From positions 62,001 through 126,000 of the forward strand of contig NZ_CAWVHE010000013.1 of assembly GCF_963929015.1 (NCBI RefSeq): 64,000 bases of DNA. The letters are read 5' to 3'. Numbering within the stretch: position 1 is the first letter of the stretch; the number at the start of each line of letters is the position of its first letter. Below are positions 14,442 through 23,244 of this stretch, piece by piece. This DNA is from Merdimonas sp963929015 (GTDB lineage: Bacteria > Bacillota > Clostridia > Lachnospirales > Lachnospiraceae). The notes beneath the pieces were generated by a model. It was not told the origin of the DNA, ran no database searches, and worked only from the letters and a program-made list of their open reading frames with translations. A program made the position numbers and the translations under genes.

Positions 14442-15482
14442 ATGCAGGCAGTTGTTTATAAGGGAAAGGGACAGATCAGGGTGGAGGAACGGCCGGTGCC
14501 GGTGATCCAGGATCCGAAAGATGCGCTTGTCCAGGTGACGATGACAACCATCTGTTCCAGCGATATCCATATCAGACACGGGGCGGTTCCAGGAGCTGTG
14601 CCGGGCGTCATACTGGGCCATGAGTTTGTCGGAAGAGTCGTGGAAACCGGGAGCGCAGTGACAAACGTAAAGCCCGGCGACCGGGTGGCAGTCAATGTGG
14701 AGACTTTTTGCGGAGAATGTTTCTTCTGTAAAAGGGGATTTGTCAATAATTGTACGGATCCCCAGGGCGGCTGGGCGCTTGGATGCCGGATTGACGGCGG
14801 CCAGGCGGAATATGTGCGTATCCCCTTTGCGGATAACGGATTGACACGGATTCCCGACCATGTAAGCGATGAGCAGGCCCTGTTTAACGGAGATCTTCTG
14901 TCTACCGGCTACTGGGCTGCAAAACTGGGAGAGATAAAGACCGGCGATACTGTAACTGTCATCGGAGCAGGACCCGCAGGCCTGTGTACCATGCTCTGCG
15001 CCAGGCTTTATGCACCTTCCTGCATCCTTGCCATTGATACAGATCCCTATCGGCTGAGTCTGGCAAAAGAAAAGGGACTTGCAGACATTACGCTGGTTCC
15101 GGGGAAAGATCCGGCAGAAAAGGTGATCCGGGAATTGACAGAAGGCCGGGGAGCAGATGTAGTGATCGAAGCAGCCGGGGGAAAGGATACCTTTCAGCTG
15201 GCATGGAAGATGGCAAGACCCAATGCAAATGTGGTGATCGAAGCCATGTATGAAGAATCACAGACACTGCCTCTCCCGGAAATGTACGGCAAAAATCTGG
15301 TATTTAAAACTGGCGGAGTAGACGGATGCTATTGTCAGGAGATCATGGATCTGACTGCGGAAGGGAAACTGGACGCCAGCTTCCTAATTACTCATCGCTG
15401 CGGTTTTGCAGATATTATGAAAGCATACGAGGTATTTGAAAAGAAAGAAGATCATGTAATCAAATATGCCATAACATTTTAA
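14442..15482 (+). CDS. Zinc-dependent medium-chain alcohol dehydrogenase
   Basis: A 346-aa MDR-family enzyme with the zinc signature GHEFVGRVVETGSAVTNVKPGDRV (about residues 57-80 in two parts), structural zinc cysteines (CGECFFCKRGFVNNC) and a Rossmann motif VIGAGPAGLCTML (about 170). It should oxidise or reduce a secondary alcohol or polyol with NAD(P); the substrate cannot be read. ATG 14442 follows AGGAAAGGTGA; an upstream in-frame ATG at 14325 lies within attR and is not credible. It is the first intact chromosomal gene after the island. Confidence 0.85.
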   Translation: MQAVVYKGKGQIRVEERPVPVIQDPKDALVQVTMTTICSSDIHIRHGAVPGAVPGVILGHEFVGRVVETGSAVTNVKPGDRVAVNVETFCGECFFCKRGFVNNCTDPQGGWALGCRIDGGQAEYVRIPFADNGLTRIPDHVSDEQALFNGDLLSTGYWAAKLGEIKTGDTVTVIGAGPAGLCTMLCARLYAPSCILAIDTDPYRLSLAKEKGLADITLVPGKDPAEKVIRELTEGRGADVVIEAAGGKDTFQLAWKMARPNANVVIEAMYEESQTLPLPEMYGKNLVFKTGGVDGCYCQEIMDLTAEGKLDASFLITHRCGFADIMKAYEVFEKKEDHVIKYAITF

Positions 15483-15499
15483 GACGAGAGGGCCGATCA

Positions 15500-16384
15500 A
15501 TGAGAATGAATCCTTTTTGCCTGACCTGTCTGATCCAAAGTCAGGAGCTGCAGATCAGGAAGTTTCAAGACGAAGAAAAAAAACTCCGATACATGAAAGA
15601 AATCCTTGGATATCTGTCTTCCAGTGATCCGGAAGCCTCGGCCCCGGCTCTGGTGAAATCCATTTCCAGAATATACGAAAAGTACTGGGGAGAAAAAGAT
15701 GGCATGGAAGATGTCAAAAAAGAATTCAATGATTTTCTTCTGTCAATGGAAAAGGATCTGGAAGCACAGATCCGTACGCATCATGACCCTGTGGAAGCGG
15801 CGCTTTGCTTTGCACGGACAGGGAATTATATTGACTATTCTGCAGTGAAGGATGTGTCCAGAGAGAAATTGCTGGAGCTGTTTGAAGATCAGGAAAAAGA
15901 GGGACTGGAGCAGACGGAGTATACCTGCTTAATGCAGGATCTTTCGCATGCGTCAACGCTGATCTATCTTGTGGATAATTGCGGAGAGGTTGTCCTGGAT
16001 AAAATCGCGATCAGGATTCTTAGAGAACAGTTCCCTGATCTGCATATTACAGTCATTGTACGCGGGGCTCCGGTTGTCAATGACGTGGATCTGGACGCCG
16101 CTTATTACGTAGGCCTGGAGAAGATAGCTGCGGTCATGGATAACGGAAGCGAGATTGCTGGAACGGTGCTTTCAGATATCAGCCCTGCCGCCCGCGAGGA
16201 ACTGGAAAACACCGATCTGATCCTTGCAAAAGGGCAGGGAAACTTTGAGACGCTTCACGGCTGCGGGCTCAATATCTATTATCTTTTCTTATGTAAATGC
16301 GACTGGTTTATGAATCGCTTTGCAGCAAAACGGTTTCAGGGGATGTTGATCAACGAAAGGCGGATGCCTGCTAAACGGCAGTAG
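15500..16384 (+). CDS. DUF89 / ARMT1-like metal-dependent phosphatase-family protein
   Basis: The 294-aa protein has the bacterial DUF89 layout: an N-terminal CLTC pair, a helical domain, then the metal-binding core LIYLVDNCGEVVLDKIAIRIL (about residue 155), VIVRGAPVVNDV (about 190) and AKGQGNFETLHG (about 250). Family members are damage-control phosphatases acting on sugar phosphates or cofactors. It follows the alcohol dehydrogenase by 17 bp and may form an operon with it. The start sits 4 bp after a weak GAGGG-type site. Confidence 0.8.
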   Translation: MRMNPFCLTCLIQSQELQIRKFQDEEKKLRYMKEILGYLSSSDPEASAPALVKSISRIYEKYWGEKDGMEDVKKEFNDFLLSMEKDLEAQIRTHHDPVEAALCFARTGNYIDYSAVKDVSREKLLELFEDQEKEGLEQTEYTCLMQDLSHASTLIYLVDNCGEVVLDKIAIRILREQFPDLHITVIVRGAPVVNDVDLDAAYYVGLEKIAAVMDNGSEIAGTVLSDISPAAREELENTDLILAKGQGNFETLHGCGLNIYYLFLCKCDWFMNRFAAKRFQGMLINERRMPAKRQ

Positions 16385-16432
16385 CATGTAAAATTTACAA
16401 AGTCCGGAGATGAAAGACATAGTGTTTTACCA

Positions 16433-16606
16433 ATGTCAAACAAGAAATCCGGGCTGACCGTAGCGCTTGGATTCCTTCTTTTCATCACGCAGCTTGCAGC
16501 GTTCTTCCAGAGCGGCAACGGGATCGCCGAGATTGTGATCAACATCATTCTGCTTGCAATCCCATACTACTATCTGCATAATGCGTACAAAAATTATAAA
16601 GACTGA
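16433..16606 (+). CDS. Small two-helix membrane peptide
   Basis: The 57-aa open frame (MSNKKSGLTVALGFLLFITQ ... YYLHNAYKNYKD) predicts two membrane helices with a basic C-terminus. No good ribosome site precedes it (nearest GGAG is about 25 bp upstream), so translation is uncertain. It could be a real small membrane protein or the end of a decayed gene. A strong terminator follows directly. Confidence 0.45.
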   Translation: MSNKKSGLTVALGFLLFITQLAAFFQSGNGIAEIVINIILLAIPYYYLHNAYKNYKD

Positions 16607-16621
16607 TCCAACATGCCAAAG

Positions 16622-16668
16622 AAGGGTATCCAGACCAGGAAAAACCAGTGGTCAGGATACCCTTTTTC
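16622..16668 (+). terminator. Terminator before the helD-like gene
   Basis: AAGGGTATCC (16622-16631) pairs with GGATACCCTT (16655-16664), and an inner CCAGACCA/TGGTCAGG extends the stem. A T-run follows. Confidence 0.8.
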
Positions 16669-16749
16669 TATTGCTCCAATTATGATACAATGATTATCAG
16701 TAAAACGATCGTACAAAAATCTATCAGACAGACGGAGCGTAAAAACAGC

Positions 16750-18804
16750 ATGGACAGAGCAGACAAAAAGAAAGAAAGCACAGACTTTCTGGCAGATCTT
16801 GTAAAAAAAATAAACAGTAAACTGGCCAGAACCGATCAGTCTCTTCTGGCCGGACAGAAAGATATTGAACGTATGCATGATTATTACTGGGAAAACTATA
16901 CAGAAATGGATCAGTATGGTTATGAGAATTATGATAATCAGCAGGCGCTTTTAAATCAGACAAACGCAAATGCAGAGCGGATCCGGATGCAAAACCGCCT
17001 TCAGAAGATGTTGGATTCTCCCTTTTTCGGCCGCGTAGACTTTCGATATGACGGCGAATCCACTGCGGAAACGTTTTACATCGGCATTGCCAATTTTGCA
17101 GAGAAAACGGGGGAAACGCCTCTGATCTATGACTGGAGGGCTCCGGTCAGCGCGCTGTTTTATGATTATGACAGCGGCCCCGCCGCCTATCAGGCTCCGG
17201 CCGGCATCCTGGAAGGAGAGATCCTGTCCAAATGGCAGTATAAGATCCGCCGCGGGAAACTGGTCTACGCCTTTGAAAGTGACACGAAAATTGATGACGA
17301 GATCCTGAAGCAGGAACTGGGAAGCACTAGTGATGTAACACTGAAAAATATTGTGCGTACCATCCAAAAAGAACAAAATGCCATTATCCGTAATACAAAG
17401 GATAAGATTCTTGTAATCCAGGGTACGGCCGGAAGCGGAAAGACTTCGGTTGCCCTTCACCGGATCGCCTATCTTTTATATCACGACCGTGATAATCTGA
17501 AGTCTTCCGATGTCCTTATCCTGTCCCCGGGAGGTGTATTTGCAGACTACATTTCGCATATCCTGCCGGAGCTTGGTGAAGAACCGGTGCAGGAGATGAG
17601 TTTTGACCTCTTTACCTACCGGGAACTTAAGGATGTGGCTCCTGACTGTGAAGACCGGTATCATCAGCTGGAACGTCTGATGAAGTTTCCGGATCCGGAA
17701 GCTTATGAAAGATATCTGAATAAACAGTCGGAATGGATGTCCGGACAGATGGAAGGATTTCTTGCCACACTGGAAGACAGCCTGATGGATTTCCACGACC
17801 TTTCCTGGAACGGTCTGTACAAACGAGAAGCGGAACTGATCCACTTGTTTTATTTCCGCTTTCAGAATGTACCCTTGCTTGCGCGTATGGATGCGGTTAT
17901 GGAGTATGTGGCAGACGAATACGAAACTCTGAAAGGACGGGACCTGTCCGAAGAAGAGTCCGCGTATCTGCGGCAGAAATTTGACAGCATGTATGTGACA
18001 AAAGATATCTATCAGATCTACAGCCGGTTTCTGGAAAGCTGCGGATGGCAGCCCCTGCCGGACGTCCCCTATGAGCGCAGGCTGGTGGAGTATGAGGACG
18101 CGGCGCCCATGCTGTATCTGAAATACCGCCTGCTGGGAAAAGGTTCCCATAAAAGGATCAAGCATCTGGTAATCGATGAGATGCAGGATTACTCCTATAT
18201 CCAGTATCTGATCCTGGCAGAGTTGTTCTCCTGCAGTATGACGATCCTGGGAGACAAATATCAGACACTGGATGAAGAGATGCGGGATGTGACTGCTTTT
18301 TTGCCCCGGATCTTTGGAAGCCATGTGAAAAAGATATCCATGAATAAAAGTTATCGTAACACAGTGGAGATCGCGGCCTATGCTTCCGGTCTTTTACATC
18401 CGGAGAAAAAGGAAGCAGCCGAATACCTGGAACGGCACGGGAAGCCGGTGGAAGAAGAAACCTTTCCGACGATCGACGAGATGCTGGATACCCTCTGCGG
18501 GAAACTTCGGATACAGGGGGAGAATAGTTTTGAGACAGCCGCTCTTCTGTCGATGACAGAAGCAGAAGCTTATGATCTCTATCAGCTGTTAAAGAACAAA
18601 GGCCTGTCCGTTTCTTATATTGACAGAGACACCAGCGCTTTTTTGCCCGGCCTTTCTGTAACAACTTTTTATCTGGCAAAGGGACTGGAATTTGATCAGG
18701 TATTCATGGCCTTTCGGGAGGATGGAAATCCATTCCTGCCACAGGCAAAATATATCTGTGCAACAAGAGCACTCCATGAACTCTATATGTTTGAGATACC
18801 ATAA
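16750..18804 (+). CDS. HelD-like UvrD-family ATPase (RNA polymerase recycling)
   Basis: The 684-aa superfamily-1 helicase-like protein has a long N-terminal coiled coil (about residues 1-95), then IYDWRAPVSALFYDYD, a Walker A GTAGSGKTSVALHRIAYLL (about 220), a Walker B HLVIDEMQDYSYIQY (about 475) and GDKYQTLDE. The C-terminal half carries SVTTFYLAKGLEFDQVF and TRALHELYM. This is the architecture of HelD, which strips stalled or idle RNA polymerase from DNA. ATG 16750 is preferred over the upstream start inside the terminator; GGAG lies 11 bp before it. Confidence 0.82.
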   Translation: MDRADKKKESTDFLADLVKKINSKLARTDQSLLAGQKDIERMHDYYWENYTEMDQYGYENYDNQQALLNQTNANAERIRMQNRLQKMLDSPFFGRVDFRYDGESTAETFYIGIANFAEKTGETPLIYDWRAPVSALFYDYDSGPAAYQAPAGILEGEILSKWQYKIRRGKLVYAFESDTKIDDEILKQELGSTSDVTLKNIVRTIQKEQNAIIRNTKDKILVIQGTAGSGKTSVALHRIAYLLYHDRDNLKSSDVLILSPGGVFADYISHILPELGEEPVQEMSFDLFTYRELKDVAPDCEDRYHQLERLMKFPDPEAYERYLNKQSEWMSGQMEGFLATLEDSLMDFHDLSWNGLYKREAELIHLFYFRFQNVPLLARMDAVMEYVADEYETLKGRDLSEEESAYLRQKFDSMYVTKDIYQIYSRFLESCGWQPLPDVPYERRLVEYEDAAPMLYLKYRLLGKGSHKRIKHLVIDEMQDYSYIQYLILAELFSCSMTILGDKYQTLDEEMRDVTAFLPRIFGSHVKKISMNKSYRNTVEIAAYASGLLHPEKKEAAEYLERHGKPVEEETFPTIDEMLDTLCGKLRIQGENSFETAALLSMTEAEAYDLYQLLKNKGLSVSYIDRDTSAFLPGLSVTTFYLAKGLEFDQVFMAFREDGNPFLPQAKYICATRALHELYMFEIP

Positions 18805-18829
18805 CTTTTAGGAAAAGGAGGATCAGAAT

Positions 18830-19843
18830 ATGAAAAAAATAATATTAGGAAAAACGGGGATTGAAGTCAGCAAGAACAGCTTCGGAGCTTTGCCTATCCA
18901 GAGGATCAGCAAAAAAGACGCGGTATATCTGCTTCAGAAGGCTTTCTACAATGGGATCAATTATTTTGATACGGCAAGAGCCTATTCCGACAGCGAAGAA
19001 AAGCTTGGAGCGGCATTTTCTTATATCCGCGAGAAACTGATCATCAGCACCAAGACTGCGGCGCAGACAGGCGAAGAGTTGAAGAAAGATCTGGAAGAAA
19101 GTTTAAGAATGCTTCAGACCGATTATATTGACATTTATCAGTTCCATAATCCGGCATTCTGCCCGAAGCAGGGGGACGGAACCGGACTTTATGAAGCGGC
19201 CGAAGAAGCAAAAAGAGAAGGAAAGATCCGGCATATCGGTATCACCAATCACCGGATCGCCGTGGCAAAAGAGGCAATCGCCTCCGGGCTCTATGAGACG
19301 ATGCAGTTTCCGTTCTCTTATCTGGCGGCGGACACGGATCTGGAAATCGTAGAAATGTGCAGAGAAGCGAATATGGGATTTATTGCTATGAAGGCCCTGG
19401 CCGGAGGATTGATCCACAACTCTGCATGTGCCTATGCATTTATGGATCAGCCGCAGTTTTCCCATGTTGCACCCATCTGGGGCGTGCAAAGAGAATCGGA
19501 GCTGGATGAATTTCTTTCTTATCAGGTCTGTCCTCCAAGTCTCAATGCTGAACTGAAGGCAGAGATGGAAAAGGATAAACAGGAGCTTGCCGGTGATTTC
19601 TGCAGAGGATGCGGATACTGTATGCCCTGTCCTGCAGGAATTGAGATCAACAACTGCGCCAGAATGAGCCTGATGCTCCGCCGTGCGCCGCAGGAGGGGT
19701 GGCTTTCACAGGAATGGCAGGAAAAAATGAAGAAGATCGAAGAGTGTAAAAACTGCGGGCACTGTAAAAGCAAATGTCCGTACGGGCTGAACACACCGGA
19801 ATTACTGAAAAAGAATTATGAAGACTATAAAACCTTTTTATAG
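18830..19843 (+). CDS. Aldo/keto reductase with C-terminal 4Fe-4S domain
   Basis: The 337-aa protein has an AKR barrel (YFDTARAYSDSEEKLG carrying the Asp/Tyr pair at about residues 46-51, the STKT lysine and YQFHNP histidine). Ferredoxin-like cysteine motifs follow: CRGCGYCMPCPAGIEINNC (about 260) and CKNCGHCKSKCPYGL (about 310). It is probably a redox enzyme for a carbonyl substrate with ferredoxin-type electron transfer. AGGAGG lies 7 bp before the start. It precedes the DUF5685 gene by 9 bp. Confidence 0.88.
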   Translation: MKKIILGKTGIEVSKNSFGALPIQRISKKDAVYLLQKAFYNGINYFDTARAYSDSEEKLGAAFSYIREKLIISTKTAAQTGEELKKDLEESLRMLQTDYIDIYQFHNPAFCPKQGDGTGLYEAAEEAKREGKIRHIGITNHRIAVAKEAIASGLYETMQFPFSYLAADTDLEIVEMCREANMGFIAMKALAGGLIHNSACAYAFMDQPQFSHVAPIWGVQRESELDEFLSYQVCPPSLNAELKAEMEKDKQELAGDFCRGCGYCMPCPAGIEINNCARMSLMLRRAPQEGWLSQEWQEKMKKIEECKNCGHCKSKCPYGLNTPELLKKNYEDYKTFL

Positions 19844-19852
19844 GGGGATGGC

Positions 19853-20695
19853 ATGTTTGGATATGTGACAATCCTGGAGCCGGAACTGAAGGTAAAAGAT
19901 TTCCGGCGTTATAAATCTTTTTACTGCGGGCTTTGTCAGGAATTAAGAGAACGGTACGGACATCTGGGACAGCTGACGTTGACTTATGATATGACGTTTG
20001 CCATTCTTCTTCTGACCTCGCTCTATGAGCCGGAAATCCATGCGAAGGAGATCCGCTGTAAAGTACATCCCGTGAAAAAGCAGCAGATCCTGCAGGATGT
20101 ATTTACCGGTTATGGAGCAGACATGAATCTGATCCTGGCTTATTATCACCTGAAGGACGACTGGGTGGATGAAAAGAAAGTATCCGGTTTTCTTGGCACC
20201 TGCGCGCTGAGACGCCGGGTAAGAAAAGTCATCCGCAGGTATCCGCGCCAGTGCCGTGTGATCCAAAAAGAGTTGAAAAATCTGGCAGACTGTGAAAAAC
20301 GGAATGTTATGGAACTGGACGAACCGGCCGGCTGTTTTGGCCGGCTGATGGCGGAACTTATGGTATGGAAAAAGGATCACTGGGAAGAGACGTTACGCGC
20401 GCTTGGATTTTTCCTTGGGAAATTTATTTATATCATGGATGCTTATGACGACCTGGAGAAAGACCGGAAAGAAGGAAATTACAATCCTTTAAAGTCCATC
20501 TGCGGAGAACCGGGTTTCCATGAGCGGTGCAGGGAAATGCTGTGTATGATGATCGCCGAATGTACCGCGCAGTTTGAGAAACTTCCCTGCATTCAGGATA
20601 TAGACATTTTGCGGAATATATTATATGATGGTGTCTGGAATAAATTCCGAAAAATAGAAATAGAACGACAGAAAAGTGAGGATGAATCAGAATGA
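19853..20695 (+). CDS. DUF5685 family protein
   Basis: The 280-aa helical protein carries the conserved opening MFGYVTILEPELKVKDFRRYK, then FYCGLCQELRERYG and DLEKDRKEGNYNPL near residue 200. The function is unknown; the paired Cys and acidic helices hint at metal or cluster handling but this is a guess. It overlaps the J-domain gene by 4 bp, and a membrane protein follows, so the three are probably one functional unit. Confidence 0.75.
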   Translation: MFGYVTILEPELKVKDFRRYKSFYCGLCQELRERYGHLGQLTLTYDMTFAILLLTSLYEPEIHAKEIRCKVHPVKKQQILQDVFTGYGADMNLILAYYHLKDDWVDEKKVSGFLGTCALRRRVRKVIRRYPRQCRVIQKELKNLADCEKRNVMELDEPAGCFGRLMAELMVWKKDHWEETLRALGFFLGKFIYIMDAYDDLEKDRKEGNYNPLKSICGEPGFHERCREMLCMMIAECTAQFEKLPCIQDIDILRNILYDGVWNKFRKIEIERQKSEDESE

Positions 20696-21339
20696 GCAGT
20701 AATCCATATGATGTTTTAGGCGTATCTCCTAATGCGTCGGATGACGAGATAAAAAAAGCCTACCGGGAGCTTTCCAGAAAATATCACCCGGACGCAAATG
20801 CCAATAATCCGCTGGCGGATCTGGCAGAAGAAAAGTTTAAGGAAATCCAGGAAGCTTATGACACGATCATGAAAGAACGCCAGAACGGCGGAGGATATCA
20901 GTATGGTTATGGTTCTTCCGGCGGGTTTGGCGGTTATCAGAGACAAAGTTCCGGGGATTCCCAGAATGTGGAAATGCAGGCGGTTTACAATTTTATCAAC
21001 AACCGCAGGTTCCAGGAGGCTGTAAATCTTCTGAACCGTATGCCCAACCGTACAGCGGAGTGGTATTATTTAAGCGGCGCAGCCAATGCAGGTCTTGGCA
21101 ATAATATTGTGGCCAGAGATCACGCTGCCCAGGCCGTGAATATGGAGCCGAACAATCCCAGATACTGTCAGCTTTTAAATCAGCTAAGCTGGAACAGCCA
21201 GAGATATCAGGGAAGCCCCTACGGTGGAGGATATGGAATGGGAGGATCTTCCTGCGGAACCGGAAATATCTGCTGTGACCTGTGGTGTGCAGATACGTTG
21301 TGTGAATGTATGGGAGGAGATCTTTGTTCATGCATGTAA
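20692..21339 (+). CDS. J-domain protein with Cys-rich tail
   Basis: The 215-aa protein begins with a J domain (NPYDVLGVSPNASDDEIKKA, HPD motif in KYHPDANAN), a Gly/Tyr-rich linker and TPR-like helices (about 95-165). The C-terminus is unusually Cys-rich, with about nine cysteines in the last 30 residues (SCGTGNICCDLWCADTLCEC). It lacks the DnaJ zinc-finger and C-terminal domains, so it is a specialised DnaK partner rather than DnaJ itself. Confidence 0.82.
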   Translation: MSSNPYDVLGVSPNASDDEIKKAYRELSRKYHPDANANNPLADLAEEKFKEIQEAYDTIMKERQNGGGYQYGYGSSGGFGGYQRQSSGDSQNVEMQAVYNFINNRRFQEAVNLLNRMPNRTAEWYYLSGAANAGLGNNIVARDHAAQAVNMEPNNPRYCQLLNQLSWNSQRYQGSPYGGGYGMGGSSCGTGNICCDLWCADTLCECMGGDLCSCM

Positions 21340-21863
21340 AAGCAAAAATCATAGCATTCGGCGGCCTTTTACTGGCGCTGACAGTGCTGTTCATGATGCT
21401 CGGAGGAATCATAGAAACCAACACCCTGTTCCTTCTTGCCGCAGCGTCCTATTTTGCAGGGATCATGATACGGGAAACCGGACTGCGGATGGGAGCGGCC
21501 TTTTATCTGGCCGGTGTGCTGCTGGGATTTTTTCTTGTACCGAACAAATTTTATGTACTTTCCTATGCGGCTATGGGATTCTACATCGTGGCGGTTGAGT
21601 TTATCTGGAGAAAGATGGGAAACCTGCCCGCAAGATATCGGAAAAAGCAGGTGTTCTGGATCATGAAATACCTGATCTTTAATCTGATCTATCTGCCGGC
21701 GCTGCTGTTTTTCCAGGAACTTCTTTTTTCCGGGAAGCTGTCGGCTCCTCTGTTGATCGGCGCTTTTCTTGCCGGGCAGATCGGCCTGCTGATTTATGAC
21801 AAGGCCTACGAATATGTCCAGGGACATATCTGGACCCGGATGCGGGGCAGATTTTTGAACTAA
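21330..21863 (+). CDS. Membrane protein linked to the DUF5685/J-domain pair
   Basis: The 177-aa protein has about five membrane helices (LLLALTVLFMMLGGII; LFLLAAASYFAGIMI; AAFYLAGVLLGFFLV; and two more). No known family is recognised. ATG 21330 overlaps the J-domain gene by 10 bp and follows GGGAGGAGA, so it is translationally coupled. The open frame continues 8 codons upstream. Confidence 0.7.
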   Translation: MHVKAKIIAFGGLLLALTVLFMMLGGIIETNTLFLLAAASYFAGIMIRETGLRMGAAFYLAGVLLGFFLVPNKFYVLSYAAMGFYIVAVEFIWRKMGNLPARYRKKQVFWIMKYLIFNLIYLPALLFFQELLFSGKLSAPLLIGAFLAGQIGLLIYDKAYEYVQGHIWTRMRGRFLN

Positions 21864-21883
21864 AGAGCAGTCAAAAATAAAAG

Positions 21884-21910
21884 GCGGGGCTCCTATTGAA
21901 GGAGTCCCGC
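21884..21910. terminator. Bidirectional terminator between convergent genes
   Basis: GCGGGGCTCC (21884-21893) pairs with GGAGTCCCGC (21901-21910) with one mismatch, preceded by AAAATAAAA. It includes the stop of the minus-strand DHHW gene and serves both directions. Confidence 0.7.
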
Positions 21911-23230
21911 TATTGTTGTTGCCACATCTTCACTGGCTATGATAGAAATATTGTTCATCATGATCAGATCCTGCACCTGATGCTCTTTCACGAAATCCAT
22001 AACATTATTCTGGGTATACCGGAAATCCAGAACGTATACGGTCTGATAATGATCCACCAGAAACGGCACGAAACAATTGCCGTAGGATTCTTTTACCACT
22101 ACACAGGACGACCCGTCGTCAATCTGTGGATTTTCAATCACTGCAAGCGGCTTGTCTCCGCCGATAAAACAGGAATATCCGGAATTGATATTCCAGGTGC
22201 TGACGTCTTCGATCACATGCCAGTCAACCTGTGTGCCGTCATTGTCGGTATACGTCATATCATTGGTGCCCATAGGAATATATGCTTCTACAGAATCCGG
22301 ATTTGCCGCCATATCCGCGTTCTGAAGTTTCTGATAGAAAGTTCCCAGGAAAGGAGAGAAGGTCATCTTCTCAAAATCCGACAATTGATTCGGTTTCCAT
22401 CCTTTTTCCTCGCAGAAATTCTCATATACATAATAAGCCGCAAGCTGCGTCCAGTGGTGATCAGAACGGAAGTACAGATATTCGTCATTATGTTTGCGAA
22501 GCGTATTGATCGTATCAATGGTTTTGCAGCCTTCTGACAGACTGTAATAATAATCAATGGCCTGTGTCTGATCTGCTCCGCCCAGGTCTTCCAGTTCCTG
22601 CTCAGTCAGCATAGCGCCTGAATTGTTGGGAACCAGGATAGAGTATACGTCTGTCTTTCCTTTCAGTTCTTCCGCCGCTTTACTAAGCGCAGAGGTGTAG
22701 ATGTCTGCCGCAGCCTGATTGTAATAATAGACTGTATACGCCGCTCCGTCTTTCACATAGAGACTGTCCTGGATCTGATTCTGGATCTCTGCCTCCATGG
22801 CCCGGCTGTCCGGCGCTGAAATCTGTTTGACCTCTTTTTCTTTTTTCTCTGCTTTTGCCTTTTTAGAAGCCTTCTTATCCGGAATATCATCGGTTTTCTT
22901 TTGATTTCCCACCATCATTTTCGATGTGGTGATCCCGAATTTACTCTCTACCTTCTGATCAGCGGCAATCAGCGTATCCCGCATGGGATAAGTATCCGAA
23001 TACCAGAGAGAAAGTTCCGAGAAAAATTCTCCGTTCCAGAGAGATGAGAGGGTGATTTTCGGAAATTCTGTCAGCTTTCTTTTTTCCACTTCTGAAGTGT
23101 CCGGCCGGACAAAGAACAAAAGTCCCAGCAGACAGCCAAGCACCATGATCGCCGCAAAGATCCGTACGCTTAACGCACGACACATGGAAACAATTCTTTT
23201 TTGTTTTTTTGTGATTTTTTGTTTTCTCAT
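21893..23230 (-). CDS. DHHW-family protein (AlgX/AlgJ-like O-acetyltransferase partner)
   Basis: The 445-aa exported protein has one N-terminal membrane segment (IFAAIMVLGCLLGLLFFV) and the diagnostic RSDHHWTQLAAYYVYENF (about residue 250). A Lys/Glu-rich linker (about 105-130) and SGNH-like elements (VVKESYGNCFVPFL, about 380) are visible. Such proteins work with MBOAT acyltransferases to O-acetylate extracellular polysaccharide or peptidoglycan; the MBOAT gene lies 14 bp upstream in the same operon. Confidence 0.85.
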   Translation of the reverse strand: MRKQKITKKQKRIVSMCRALSVRIFAAIMVLGCLLGLLFFVRPDTSEVEKRKLTEFPKITLSSLWNGEFFSELSLWYSDTYPMRDTLIAADQKVESKFGITTSKMMVGNQKKTDDIPDKKASKKAKAEKKEKEVKQISAPDSRAMEAEIQNQIQDSLYVKDGAAYTVYYYNQAAADIYTSALSKAAEELKGKTDVYSILVPNNSGAMLTEQELEDLGGADQTQAIDYYYSLSEGCKTIDTINTLRKHNDEYLYFRSDHHWTQLAAYYVYENFCEEKGWKPNQLSDFEKMTFSPFLGTFYQKLQNADMAANPDSVEAYIPMGTNDMTYTDNDGTQVDWHVIEDVSTWNINSGYSCFIGGDKPLAVIENPQIDDGSSCVVVKESYGNCFVPFLVDHYQTVYVLDFRYTQNNVMDFVKEHQVQDLIMMNNISIIASEDVATTIAGLLQ

Positions 23231-23244
23231 TTTTTATCTTCCCC

